From Flavobacteriales bacterium UBA7519 (lineage in GTDB: Bacteria; Bacteroidota; Bacteroidia; Flavobacteriales; Weeksellaceae): DNA of 55,363 nucleotides. Below are positions 18,172 to 26,256 of the stretch, one piece after another. The stretch covers positions 1 to 55,363 of the forward strand of contig DLND01000106.1 of the NCBI GenBank assembly GCA_002476905.1, in the 5' to 3' direction. A model generated the notes under the pieces. It was not told the DNA's origin and made no database searches. It worked only from the letters and a program-made list of their open reading frames with translations. Both the position numbers and the translations under genes were made by a program. Positions within the stretch are counted from its first letter, which is position 1, and the number at the start of each line of letters is the position of its first letter.

Positions 18172-18711
18172 ATGGGTTTATTTTCCAAAATTATTTTTAA
18201 AATACTGAAAGAGAATTCTCTTAACGTCATTCGCAAAAACAAAAATTCCAAAATTGCAGATGTATTTAAAATTGGGCATTATTCTCATTTTTCTATTCAT
18301 CCATCTGCTACTTTGTTGATTGGTAGTGGGGTTAATCTAAGAAACTATTGCAATTTTATATTGGGAGAAAACGCGACAGTTATTCTGGAAGAGAGAGTTT
18401 TTATGAATAATTATTGTTCCATCAACGCATTGGAAAAAATAGAAATAGGAGAAAATACGTTGTTTGGAGAAGGCGTAAAACTTTACGACCACAACCACGA
18501 ATATAATGAACAAATAGTAGAGCATCGTAAATTCACAACTTCTCCTATAAAAATCGGTAAGAACTGTTGGCTCGGAAGTAATGTAACCGTTCTAAAAGGC
18601 GTAACGATTGGAGATAACTGTATTATTGGGGCTGGATGTGTGATTCATAAAGATGTTCCTGACAATTCGATCATTATCAATAAACAAGACCAAATGATAA
18701 AAAATTTATAG
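18172..18711 (+). CDS. Hexapeptide-repeat acyltransferase (WbbJ/maltose O-acetyltransferase-like)
   Basis: A 179-residue left-handed beta-helix protein. Repeats run from about residue 45 to 170 and include IHPSATLLIG, LGENATVIL, IGENTLFGEG, IGKNCWLGSN, and IGDNCIIGAGCVI. The conserved catalytic histidine segment is YDHNHEYNE. It ends with PDNSIIINK. Such enzymes O-acetylate a sugar hydroxyl from acetyl-CoA in the cytoplasm. The target is probably an intermediate of this polysaccharide. The stop TAG is immediately followed by the ATG of the next gene. Confidence 0.85.
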   Translation: MGLFSKIIFKILKENSLNVIRKNKNSKIADVFKIGHYSHFSIHPSATLLIGSGVNLRNYCNFILGENATVILEERVFMNNYCSINALEKIEIGENTLFGEGVKLYDHNHEYNEQIVEHRKFTTSPIKIGKNCWLGSNVTVLKGVTIGDNCIIGAGCVIHKDVPDNSIIINKQDQMIKNL

Positions 18712-19686
18712 ATGATCAATTCCAAAAACTATCATTATCTCCATCGTCTCGCCAAACGAACTGTTCCTATTTTTCATAAAGAAAACCGTTTCGACAAAGT
18801 GATGAACCGCGAGAAAAACGGAGAAGCCAATCAACTGATTTGTGAGATGATAAAAAGCGGAAAACCGTTTATGATCGGGAGGCTTGGAAGCACGGAGACT
18901 AGATTTTTAGTTAATCAATTTCTGCAGAAAAAGATTAGCACTGATTTATCCGGAATCTTGAAAACATCAATCGGCGACATTAATATTATATGGAAAAAAG
19001 ATCCTGTTTTTTTGGATAATCTATGTCTGTTATCTGGCTTTTTTCCCAACGATAATTCTCTCGCAGAAAAATTTATAGAGATTTATAATCAATCTATTGC
19101 TAATCTTGATGTTTTAGGCGTTTGGAATGAGATGGAATATCAATTAGAAAATATTCCGAACAATGTGAAACTTTGCAAAATACGAGAATTGGAACCTTGG
19201 TTTTATAATGAACCTTGGTCATACCAACTGAAAGATAAAAAAGTACTTTTGGTTCATCCATTCGAAGATTCCATTAAACATCAATTTGATCAGAAAGATT
19301 TGCTGTACAAAAATCCAAAAATACTTCCTGATTTTGAATTAAAAACTATTAAAGCTGTGCAGACGATTGCCGGACAAAAATCGGAATTTGAAACATGGTT
19401 TGATGCTTTAGAATCGATGAAAGACCAAATTTCTAAAACAGATTTTGACATTGCCATTATTGGCTGTGGTGCGTATGGATTTCCATTGGCTTCGTTTGTA
19501 AAAGATTTGGGAAAGCAAGCCATTCATCTTGGTGGCGTAACGCAATTGATGTTTGGAATCAAGGGTAAACGTTGGGAAGAATGGCAACATTACACAGATC
19601 TGCGAAAAAACAATGGCGAGAGTTGGATTTTCGCCAATGAAATTCCAGAGGATTATAAAAAAATAGAAGGCGGCTGCTATTGGTAA
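18712..19686 (+). CDS. Uncharacterised protein of a polysaccharide-locus family, possibly GT-D-like
   Basis: A 324-residue soluble protein I cannot assign to an established family. Near residue 55 it has PFMIGRLGSTETRFL, which recalls the R-[FYL]-G-x-x-E signature of the GT-D-fold glycosyltransferases (DUF1792-like), although the acidic residue before x-E is not conserved. Around residue 240 there is DIAIIGCGAYGFPLASFVKD, followed by QAIHLGGVTQLMFGIKGKRW. That reads as a Rossmann-like strand-loop-helix and a conserved C-terminal motif. The position between an acyltransferase and a glycosyltransferase suggests a glycan-related enzyme, but no function should be fixed from this. Confidence 0.55.
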   Translation: MINSKNYHYLHRLAKRTVPIFHKENRFDKVMNREKNGEANQLICEMIKSGKPFMIGRLGSTETRFLVNQFLQKKISTDLSGILKTSIGDINIIWKKDPVFLDNLCLLSGFFPNDNSLAEKFIEIYNQSIANLDVLGVWNEMEYQLENIPNNVKLCKIRELEPWFYNEPWSYQLKDKKVLLVHPFEDSIKHQFDQKDLLYKNPKILPDFELKTIKAVQTIAGQKSEFETWFDALESMKDQISKTDFDIAIIGCGAYGFPLASFVKDLGKQAIHLGGVTQLMFGIKGKRWEEWQHYTDLRKNNGESWIFANEIPEDYKKIEGGCYW

Positions 19687-19688
19687 TT

Positions 19689-20696
19689 ATGGAAGTAGAT
19701 ATCATCATCAAATCATTTAACAGAGCTTTTTACTTAGATAAAGTTCTATTTTCTATTGAGAAATTTGTCTCTGGATATAATAACGTTCTTATTTTAGACG
19801 ATGGGACACCAGATATATATCTTTCAAGGATTGAAGAAAAGTACCCTTTTGTCAAAATAATGCGGTCAGAAAATCATTCTGAAAAGTCTGAAAAAATATT
19901 ATCCGGACAGGATATTGACGGATATAAAATCCCTTCCAATTTGTGGATTGATTCTGTAAAAAATGCTACCGAATATGTTTTGGTTATGGAAGATGATGTG
20001 TGGTTTACTAATTTTATAGACCTGTCAGAAATCTCTACAGAAATGATTGATAATCAGGTTCACCTGGCAAAGATTGGTTGGCAAAGCAATGAAGGGTTTT
20101 TATATAATTTTGAACAAAATCAAATTTCCAAAAATCTGATTGCCCAATCCACAAAAAAACTTTTTACTGCCAATCGTTTTCTGATGAAATATGTCCTCAG
20201 TAACAGGTTAAAGGTATTTTCATTATTATGCAGACTTGGATTTACAAACAACCAAACCATTAATGAATATTATAATTTTGTATCTATTCTAATGGGGCTG
20301 TACAGGAAAGATTTCTGGCTCTACACTTGGCAAGATTCCTTGGGAAGAGTTAATGAGAGAGATCTTCTCAAAAATTCTACAGCTTGGTATAATACGTACA
20401 AAAAAAACAAATCTCTAATAACTAGAACCAACAAAGAATATCTGAAAACCACATATATATCTTCTGCTACCAATTCCTATCATAGATACAAAATCAATTT
20501 TGATGTTCTGAAATTCAATATAAAAATGAATGATTTTTGGCTGAATAATAGAGTTGATATAACAGAAAATTTCCCGAAGGATTACAGCAGAAAATATCTT
20601 TCTTCCTTTCTCGAAAATGATGATGAGAAGAGGCTTTTCTATCAATGGTCTGATAAATTCCTAACAAGTTTTGGGAAAAATCCGGACTTATTTTAA
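19689..20696 (+). CDS. GT2-related glycosyltransferase, paralogue of the 24327 gene
   Basis: A 335-residue protein starting at ATG 19689, two bases after the previous stop codon. The N-terminus VDIIIKSFNRAFYLDK and VLILDDGTPDIYLS resemble a GT-A nucleotide-binding half. EYVLVMEDDVWFTN near residue 99 supplies an acidic cluster where GT2 enzymes carry DxD. The C-terminal half contains YISSATNSYHRY and ENFPKDYSRKYL, both repeated in the 24327 protein (SSATNSYHEY, ENFPKDFSIEYF). The two are clear paralogues over their whole length. They form a distinct GT2-like group, and I do not know its donor or acceptor. Confidence 0.7.
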   Translation: MEVDIIIKSFNRAFYLDKVLFSIEKFVSGYNNVLILDDGTPDIYLSRIEEKYPFVKIMRSENHSEKSEKILSGQDIDGYKIPSNLWIDSVKNATEYVLVMEDDVWFTNFIDLSEISTEMIDNQVHLAKIGWQSNEGFLYNFEQNQISKNLIAQSTKKLFTANRFLMKYVLSNRLKVFSLLCRLGFTNNQTINEYYNFVSILMGLYRKDFWLYTWQDSLGRVNERDLLKNSTAWYNTYKKNKSLITRTNKEYLKTTYISSATNSYHRYKINFDVLKFNIKMNDFWLNNRVDITENFPKDYSRKYLSSFLENDDEKRLFYQWSDKFLTSFGKNPDLF

Positions 20697-20726
20697 TCCT
20701 TTCTTCATTCAGATCGCATATAAAAA

Positions 20727-21641
20727 ATGAAAAAAACTATTACATTAAGCGTAGTACATCACTAATTATATAAAGCAAGCAATACAAAGCATATTTATGC
20801 AAAAAACTAATTTCCTTTTCGAACTAATAATCGGGAATGATCGTTCGATAGACAACACAGAAAAAGTTATAACGAATTTAATTTCTAAAACGCAGACCGA
20901 TGTAGAAATAACATATTATATCACGACCAGAATGTTGGCTTGAATGATAATTTTATTTGGGCAACCAAACAATGCAAAGGCAAATATCTGGCTTTTTGTG
21001 ATGGTTAAGATTATTCAACAAATCTGGAAAAACTTCATAGTCAGATTAAATTTTTGGAGGCTAATCCAGATTATTCTTCACAAAGATTCATTGCGATAGG
21101 TAGATTTGCAAAGATGAAGTCTCCTCTTTCAACAATTAAAGCTTTTCATAAAGTGTTAAAAAACTTCCCTAATGCAAAACTTACGTTTGCTGGTGACGGT
21201 GAACTTTTTGAAGACACAAAAAAACTTGTTGATCAATTGAATATTCAGGATTCAGTAGAATTCATTGGTTGGATTTCACCTGCAGAACAAATTAATTTGC
21301 TTTCTAAAAGTGCTATTTTTGTTCAGCATTCTGTAACAACTTCTACTGGAGATGCAGAGGGCACACCTGTAGCAATACTGGAGGCTTCCGCAGCAGGACT
21401 TCCAATCGTTTCAACAAAACATGGAGGGATTGTTGATACAGTAATCGACGGAAAGACAGGTTATCTAGTGGAAGAAAATGACTGGGAAGAAATGGGAGAC
21501 AGAATGGAAGAACTTTTGCGTACCCCGGAACTTATCAAAGAATTTGGGCAAAATGGCAGACAATTTATTCTCGAAAATTTTTCTATGAAAAAACATATCG
21601 AAGAAGTTGAAAAAGCGATTCGAAATATAGTCAAATTATAA
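20727..21641 (+). pseudogene. Chimeric pseudogene: decayed GT2 N-terminus fused to the C-terminal half of a GT4 glycosyltransferase
   Basis: From ATG 20727 a GT2 gene can be followed through breaks. MKKTITLSVV is followed by a stop and a frame change, then YIKQAIQSIFMQKTNFLFEL and IIGNDRSIDNTEKVI. Another shift precedes QNVGLNDNFIWATKQCKGKY and LAFCDG, then an in-frame TAA at 21006-21008 and LEKLHSQIKFLEANPDYS. At about 21072 this joins, in the same frame, SQRFIAIGRFAKMKSPLSTI, the start of the donor-binding Rossmann domain of a GT4 enzyme, which continues intact to TAA 21639-21641 (AGDGELF, EGTPVAILEASAAGLPIV). The GT4 acceptor domain is absent. A 195-codon product could start at TTG 21054, but a half-enzyme is unlikely to work. 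Confidence 0.8.
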
Positions 21642-23459
21642 ATGCTTCTCCATCCAAACTCCTAAAACCAATAGCGACCAATGTTTGTAATTGTAGTTCA
21701 ACTGCTTCTGAACTTCACCAAAATTTAATTTGGTAAATATTTTTGAAGATGGATTTTTGAGAATTTCTGTTGTCAATTTTTCCATATCAGAGATTTTCAG
21801 CCAATCTACAATTGGAGCTCCAAAACCTTGCTTTTTCTTATTTAAAATATTTGAAGTCAATAGATTACCAAATGCTTTTCTGAGAATTATTTTTTTCTGG
21901 CTGGAATTAACTTTATGTTTAGCTGGTAGCGAAGAACAAAATTCAACTAATTCTTTATCTAAAAAAGGCGTTCGTAGTTCGATGGAATGCATCATTGCAA
22001 TACGATCATCTTTTACCAGATAATCTCCGGAGATAACATTGGTAAGATCCATTTTCATACAGGTATTCAAGTTATTTTTATCTAATTGAAATGGATACTG
22101 ATGCTCATACTCAGAATCGATTTTGAGTAGCAATGAGGTTTCTTCCTTAGAAAAATTATTATGAACTTTCCCTTTTTGATAAGCCACAATATCTGGGAAT
22201 TTGGCTCTGAAAATCTTATCCAGAAAGTATTGTCTGGATTTTTCTAAACCTAACTTTTCGCTGATTGTGGAACCAATTTTATACATTGGTAAATAAGCAG
22301 AATTTGCGCTGCCTTTTTCTAGAATTTCTTTTTCTTTTTGATACCATCCGTAACCTCCGAATAATTCGTCCCCAGCGTTACCTGTAATTACAACAGTCAT
22401 GTTTTTTGCTGCCTCTTTACAGATAGTATACGTAGCCAAAATTGCAGTATCAGCAATTGGTTCATCCATATTTTTCAGAACTTCAACCAACGTTGTAGGG
22501 ATTTCAGAATTTTGAAGTCCAACTTCTTTATGAGCCGTTTTATACTTCTCAGCAATACTTCTTGCATCTGGCATTTCGTTCCAGTCACCTTCATATTGAA
22601 AACCTAAAGTGGTAAGATTTTGATTATGTTGAGAAGAAATGGCTACCAAAGTACCAGAATCTAAACCGCCACTCAGAAAAGCGCCAACTTTTACATCAGC
22701 TACTAATTGTTTTTCAACAGATTGTTCAACTAAATTTTTAAACTTAGCAACCGCCTCTTCCTCTGATATTTCCAATTCATTATTAGGAAAATTCCAGTAT
22801 TGAGAAATTTCAATGTTTCCGTTATGATAAATGAGCTGATGAGAAGGAGGTAAAACTTTGATATGTTTATAAATGCTTTGCTGGCTGTCAACATACATAT
22901 GCCTCAAAAAATGATAAACAGCCTCGTCATTGAGTTCAGCATCAACCAAACCAGTCGCTAGAATTGCTTTGATTTCCGAAGCAAAAATAAACTCCCCATT
23001 CTTTCCGATTGCATAATAAAATGGTTTTTCTCCAAAACGGTCCCTTGCACAAAACAACTGTTGCTTTTCTTCATTCCAGATGGCAAAAGCAAACATCCCA
23101 TTAAGATATTTCGGAACCTCAGCATCATACTTTTGGAAAAGTGACAATATAACTTCTGTATCGGTATTGCTTTGAAAAGGGTAGTCTAATAATTCTTTTT
23201 TCAGCTCGCGGTAGCCATAAATCTCCCCGTTGAAGGCAATACATTCATTCTTTGTATTAGAATACATTGGCTGGTGACCATCTTTAGAAAGATCAACAAT
23301 AGCTAATCTTCTGAAACCTAAAAAACAGTTTTGAAAATATTCGTGACCTTCATCATCCGGACCTCGGTGGACAATAGAATCGGTCATATTTTTCAGAGTT
23401 TGTTTATATAAATTTTCTTCTAGAATATTTTTCTTTACAATCCCCGCAATTCCGCACAT
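21636..23459 (-). CDS. asnB: Asparagine synthetase B-type glutamine amidotransferase
   Basis: A 607-residue protein. It starts MCGIAGI, giving the N-terminal catalytic cysteine after Met removal. The glutaminase domain spans about residues 1-190 (RGPDDEGHEYF, FNGEIYGYREL). The synthetase domain begins around residue 230, with the ATP pyrophosphatase loop FLSGGLDSG near 258-266. ITGNAGDELFGGYGWY and MMHSIELRTPFLD are conserved. The general reaction is ATP-dependent amide transfer from glutamine to a carboxylate. In a polysaccharide locus with a UDP-GalNAcA pathway it may amidate a uronic acid, as proposed for WbpS-type proteins. Housekeeping asparagine synthesis is the alternative. Its stop touches the stop of the chimeric pseudogene (TTATAA). 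Confidence 0.88.
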   Translation of the reverse strand: MCGIAGIVKKNILEENLYKQTLKNMTDSIVHRGPDDEGHEYFQNCFLGFRRLAIVDLSKDGHQPMYSNTKNECIAFNGEIYGYRELKKELLDYPFQSNTDTEVILSLFQKYDAEVPKYLNGMFAFAIWNEEKQQLFCARDRFGEKPFYYAIGKNGEFIFASEIKAILATGLVDAELNDEAVYHFLRHMYVDSQQSIYKHIKVLPPSHQLIYHNGNIEISQYWNFPNNELEISEEEAVAKFKNLVEQSVEKQLVADVKVGAFLSGGLDSGTLVAISSQHNQNLTTLGFQYEGDWNEMPDARSIAEKYKTAHKEVGLQNSEIPTTLVEVLKNMDEPIADTAILATYTICKEAAKNMTVVITGNAGDELFGGYGWYQKEKEILEKGSANSAYLPMYKIGSTISEKLGLEKSRQYFLDKIFRAKFPDIVAYQKGKVHNNFSKEETSLLLKIDSEYEHQYPFQLDKNNLNTCMKMDLTNVISGDYLVKDDRIAMMHSIELRTPFLDKELVEFCSSLPAKHKVNSSQKKIILRKAFGNLLTSNILNKKKQGFGAPIVDWLKISDMEKLTTEILKNPSSKIFTKLNFGEVQKQLNYNYKHWSLLVLGVWMEKHL

Positions 23460-23496
23460 ATAGCAATATTAAGACACAAATCTAAGATTATTTTGT

Positions 23497-23504
23497 TAAT
23501 TTTG
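23497..23504 (+). promoter_or_regulatory. -7 promoter element in the asnB/GT2 divergent gap
   Basis: TAATTTTG lies 16 bases before the ATG at 23521 and matches TAnnTTTG. On the opposite strand TAGATTTG occurs within the same 61-base gap and could drive asnB. The arrangement repeats the divergent promoter pattern seen at 11227-11289 and 18087-18171. Confidence 0.4.
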
Positions 23505-23520
23505 AACATATTATTAAACC

Positions 23521-24327
23521 ATGAAAACTTTCTCTGTTTTAATTGCTCACTATAATAATTTTGAATATTTCAAAGATTGTTACAAAAGTCTTTTGCGTCA
23601 GACTTACAAAGATTTTGAAGTGGTTTTGGTAGATGATTGTTCTAACGATGACTCCTTTGAAAAAATAAAAGAACTCACCAGAGATGACTCTAGGTTTCAT
23701 CTTTATAGAAATGACAAAAACCAAGGTGTGGGATTTACAAAAAGGCGTTGTGTAGATTTAGCAAAAGGAGAAATCTGTGGTTTTGTAGATCCCGACGATG
23801 CCTTGTCTGCAAATGCAATAGAAAACAGTGTGAAAAATCATACAGAGAAAAATGTAGTCACCTATTCTAAGTTTTTGTTGTGCGATGCTCATCTTAATCA
23901 TTTAAAACTTTTTCCGCAATCAAGAGCGATTAAAAATGGTGATGAGAAATTTTTCAATATCTTTTTAGAAGCTAATCACTTTTTTACTTTTAAAAGATCT
24001 GCTTATAACAAAACTTCAGGGATTAATCCGAAACTTACTTCAGCCGTAGATCAGGATTTATACCTTAAATTATATGAGATTGGCAATTTCACTTTCATTA
24101 ATGAGGCCTTATATTATTATAGACTACACGAAAAAGGTGTTTCGCAGGAAAAATCTAAAAAAGGTAAACTGAATGAAAACTGGCAACAAGTAATTCTAGA
24201 CACAGCAAAAAGAAGAAATATTGGAAGATTATATGGTAAGAATATTCAGGATATAAAGAACCTGCCAGAATTCATTTTTAAGAATCAAAACACATTTTTT
24301 AAAAAAATCCAAAGAAAGCTACAGTAA
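23521..24327 (+). CDS. Glycosyltransferase family 2
   Basis: A 268-residue GT-A enzyme: FSVLIAHYNNFEYFKDCYKS at the start, VVLVDDCSNDDSFEKIKE near residue 36-53 and GFVDPDDALSANAIEN near residue 90-105. The YYRLHEKGVSQEKSKKGK segment near residue 200 is typical of this GT2 group. Its stop TAA shares one base with the next ATG (TAATG), so the two genes are coupled. Confidence 0.87.
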   Translation: MKTFSVLIAHYNNFEYFKDCYKSLLRQTYKDFEVVLVDDCSNDDSFEKIKELTRDDSRFHLYRNDKNQGVGFTKRRCVDLAKGEICGFVDPDDALSANAIENSVKNHTEKNVVTYSKFLLCDAHLNHLKLFPQSRAIKNGDEKFFNIFLEANHFFTFKRSAYNKTSGINPKLTSAVDQDLYLKLYEIGNFTFINEALYYYRLHEKGVSQEKSKKGKLNENWQQVILDTAKRRNIGRLYGKNIQDIKNLPEFIFKNQNTFFKKIQRKLQ

Positions 24328-25343
24328 TGGATATAATTATTAAGTCTTTCAATCGTCCATTTTATCTGGACAGGTGTATTTCTTCGATTAATAAATATGT
24401 TTCTGGAGCTTTTAGGATTAAAGTTTTGGATGATGGAACGCCTGAACAATATCTGGACAAAATCAGAAAAAAACATCCAAATGTCGAAATTCTTTTTTCT
24501 GATAATTATGAAAGAAAAATTAAGGCTATTAAGGAAAATCTACTCACCGGCAAATCAGTTAATGGCTTTGAAATCCCTACTAAATTCTGGTATGATAATG
24601 TTAAGAATGCTTCAGACTATGTTATTGTAACCGAGGATGATGTTTGGTTTACGCAATCCATAAATGTAGATGAATTGTCGCAAGAAGCGAAAAACCTCAA
24701 CATTAATCTAATCAAACTAGGCTGGCTTGGAAATGAAAAAGACATGGATGATTTAATCATCAACTCTATTTCCAAAAATCTGGAATCTGCACAACCAAAA
24801 GATCTCCTTCTTTTCTCAAAAAAATTGATGCAAGCCTTCTTCTATAATCAGTACAAATTTTACACTATTCTTTATAAATTAGGGAAAGTAAATCATTTTA
24901 CGCAGCTAAAGTTTTGGGCTCTCAACTCTATCCTTATGGGATTCTACAAAAAAGAATATTGGTTAGAAATATGGAAAGATATGGACGGCAAGGTAGACGA
25001 AAAAAGACAGCTTATCAATGCGTCTTTGTTCTACAAAAAAAATAAAAACAATCCCAATTTCATTTCCAAACTGAAGTTAGAAGCGATGAAAACGACCTTC
25101 CAATCATCAGCCACGAATTCTTATCACGAGTATGGTTTTGATTTCGATGTCAACCGATTCAATCATCTGATTAATGAAGCTTGGCTGAAAGATGAATTTG
25201 ATGCTATGGAAAACTTCCCAAAAGATTTTTCTATAGAGTATTTCAAGAGATTCATCTCTGATACAATCAACTTTTCCGAATTTGAAAAATGGGCAAACCG
25301 GTTCCGCAAACAGTACGAAATTATGGGTTGCAAAACTGAATAA
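24327..25343 (+). CDS. GT2-related glycosyltransferase, paralogue of the 19689 gene
   Basis: A 338-residue protein. DIIIKSFNRPFYLDRC, IKVLDDGTPEQYL and VTEDDVWFTQS mirror the 19689 protein at the same positions. So do the C-terminal TTFQSSATNSYHEYGF and ENFPKDFSIEYFKRF. The similarity is full-length and co-linear, which indicates duplication followed by divergence. It is probably a transferase acting on this polysaccharide; specificity is unknown. It ends its operon: a hairpin terminator follows immediately. Confidence 0.7.
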   Translation: MDIIIKSFNRPFYLDRCISSINKYVSGAFRIKVLDDGTPEQYLDKIRKKHPNVEILFSDNYERKIKAIKENLLTGKSVNGFEIPTKFWYDNVKNASDYVIVTEDDVWFTQSINVDELSQEAKNLNINLIKLGWLGNEKDMDDLIINSISKNLESAQPKDLLLFSKKLMQAFFYNQYKFYTILYKLGKVNHFTQLKFWALNSILMGFYKKEYWLEIWKDMDGKVDEKRQLINASLFYKKNKNNPNFISKLKLEAMKTTFQSSATNSYHEYGFDFDVNRFNHLINEAWLKDEFDAMENFPKDFSIEYFKRFISDTINFSEFEKWANRFRKQYEIMGCKTE

Positions 25344-25376
25344 AAAACTCTGAAAGATAATTTTCAGGGTTTTTTA
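25344..25376. terminator. Rho-independent terminator between convergent genes
   Basis: ACTCTGAAA, a short loop, then TTTCAGGGT forms a stem of about eight pairs with one or two G-T wobbles. It is flanked by A-runs and T-runs on both sides, so it can work in both directions for the glycosyltransferase and the convergent methyltransferase. Confidence 0.75.
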
Positions 25377-25384
25377 GGTTAGAT

Positions 25385-26161
25385 TTAACCTTTTATAATA
25401 AGGCCTGCATATTTCCCATCGAATTCCACAACATAGGGTTTAAGTCCCTTGGTTTCACAGAAATCTTTGAATGCTGCATTGTCACCAATGTCATCACTCA
25501 TAAAGATGCCGCCTTCTCTCACTTTACTGAATAATAAATTATAAGCCCAGATTCTGCCATCATAAGATTTATCACTGTCATAATGGACAACATCAAAAAA
25601 ATCTACCTTACCGAAAATCTTCGGTAAAGATTCTTTATCCGCAAAGCGATAAAGATCCCAATTATTTCTATATTTCTGCGGAATGACACAACCTACAAAA
25701 TCCTCACTGTGGTTTTGCAAAATATAAGGCATATCAGAACTGTAAAGTGTTCCGTTTCTATGAACCAAAGAAGCCAAAGCAGCAAAAGAAGACCAACCGT
25801 ACGCTACACCTGTTTCCACTGTTTTTTTAGCATTTGTATATTCATTGATGTAATAAATAACACTTAAAGAGCCAGCTCCCCCTAATTTGACTGGTGCTTT
25901 TGCTTGGATTTGCAATGCTTCTTCAAACTCCTTTGGAAAGAGTTTTTCAAAAGGAATAAAACTAGTGTTAAGAACTTTTTCAATAAAATCTTTTTCGGAA
26001 ATGGCAATAGATGAGCACCATTTCTCTGCCTCTTCTTTTCCTCTTAAACCGGAAGAACGGTTAAAAAGGTTTTTCCAAATCTTTCTTCTTAATTCCGGGT
26101 ATAGATCCGGACGTTTTAGATATGCAAAAAATGTGGAAAGAATTTCAGAGATTTTATTCAT
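25385..26161 (-). CDS. Class I SAM-dependent methyltransferase (Methyltransf_24-like)
   Basis: A 258-residue protein from ATG 26161 (complement of 26159-26161). A further 14 open codons upstream lie in promoter-like DNA and were not taken. The SAM-binding motif I is VETGVAYGWSSFAAL near residue 120, followed by an acidic GTLYSSDMPYIL segment. DVVHYDSDKSYDGRIW and GGIFMSDDIGDN near residues 200-230 are typical of the macrocin-O-methyltransferase-like group that acts on sugars. A role in methylating the polysaccharide, perhaps at its terminus, fits the Wzt recognition domain upstream but is inference. Confidence 0.8.
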   Translation of the reverse strand: MNKISEILSTFFAYLKRPDLYPELRRKIWKNLFNRSSGLRGKEEAEKWCSSIAISEKDFIEKVLNTSFIPFEKLFPKEFEEALQIQAKAPVKLGGAGSLSVIYYINEYTNAKKTVETGVAYGWSSFAALASLVHRNGTLYSSDMPYILQNHSEDFVGCVIPQKYRNNWDLYRFADKESLPKIFGKVDFFDVVHYDSDKSYDGRIWAYNLLFSKVREGGIFMSDDIGDNAAFKDFCETKGLKPYVVEFDGKYAGLIIKG

Positions 26162-26211
26162 AAAGTATGTTTTGAAATGCAAAAATACAAAAGAATTGCA
26201 CAAACAATCTT

Positions 26212-26219
26212 TATATTTG
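26212..26219 (+). promoter_or_regulatory. -7 promoter element for the GT4 operon, in a divergent gap
   Basis: TATATTTG lies about 37 bases before the ATG at 26257. In the same 95-base gap, the minus strand has TTG, 17 bases, then TATTTTTG, which fits the Bacteroidetes TTG-N17-TAnnTTTG promoter for the methyltransferase. Confidence 0.45.
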
Positions 26220-26256
26220 TTTTATTAGAATTATTTTTTTTGATAACACAATAATA

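Noticed and set aside
18087..18251. 55-codon N-terminal extension of the inverted GT2 gene
   Set aside because: It would run through the divergent promoter gap and into the next gene, and the canonical GT2 start is at 18086.
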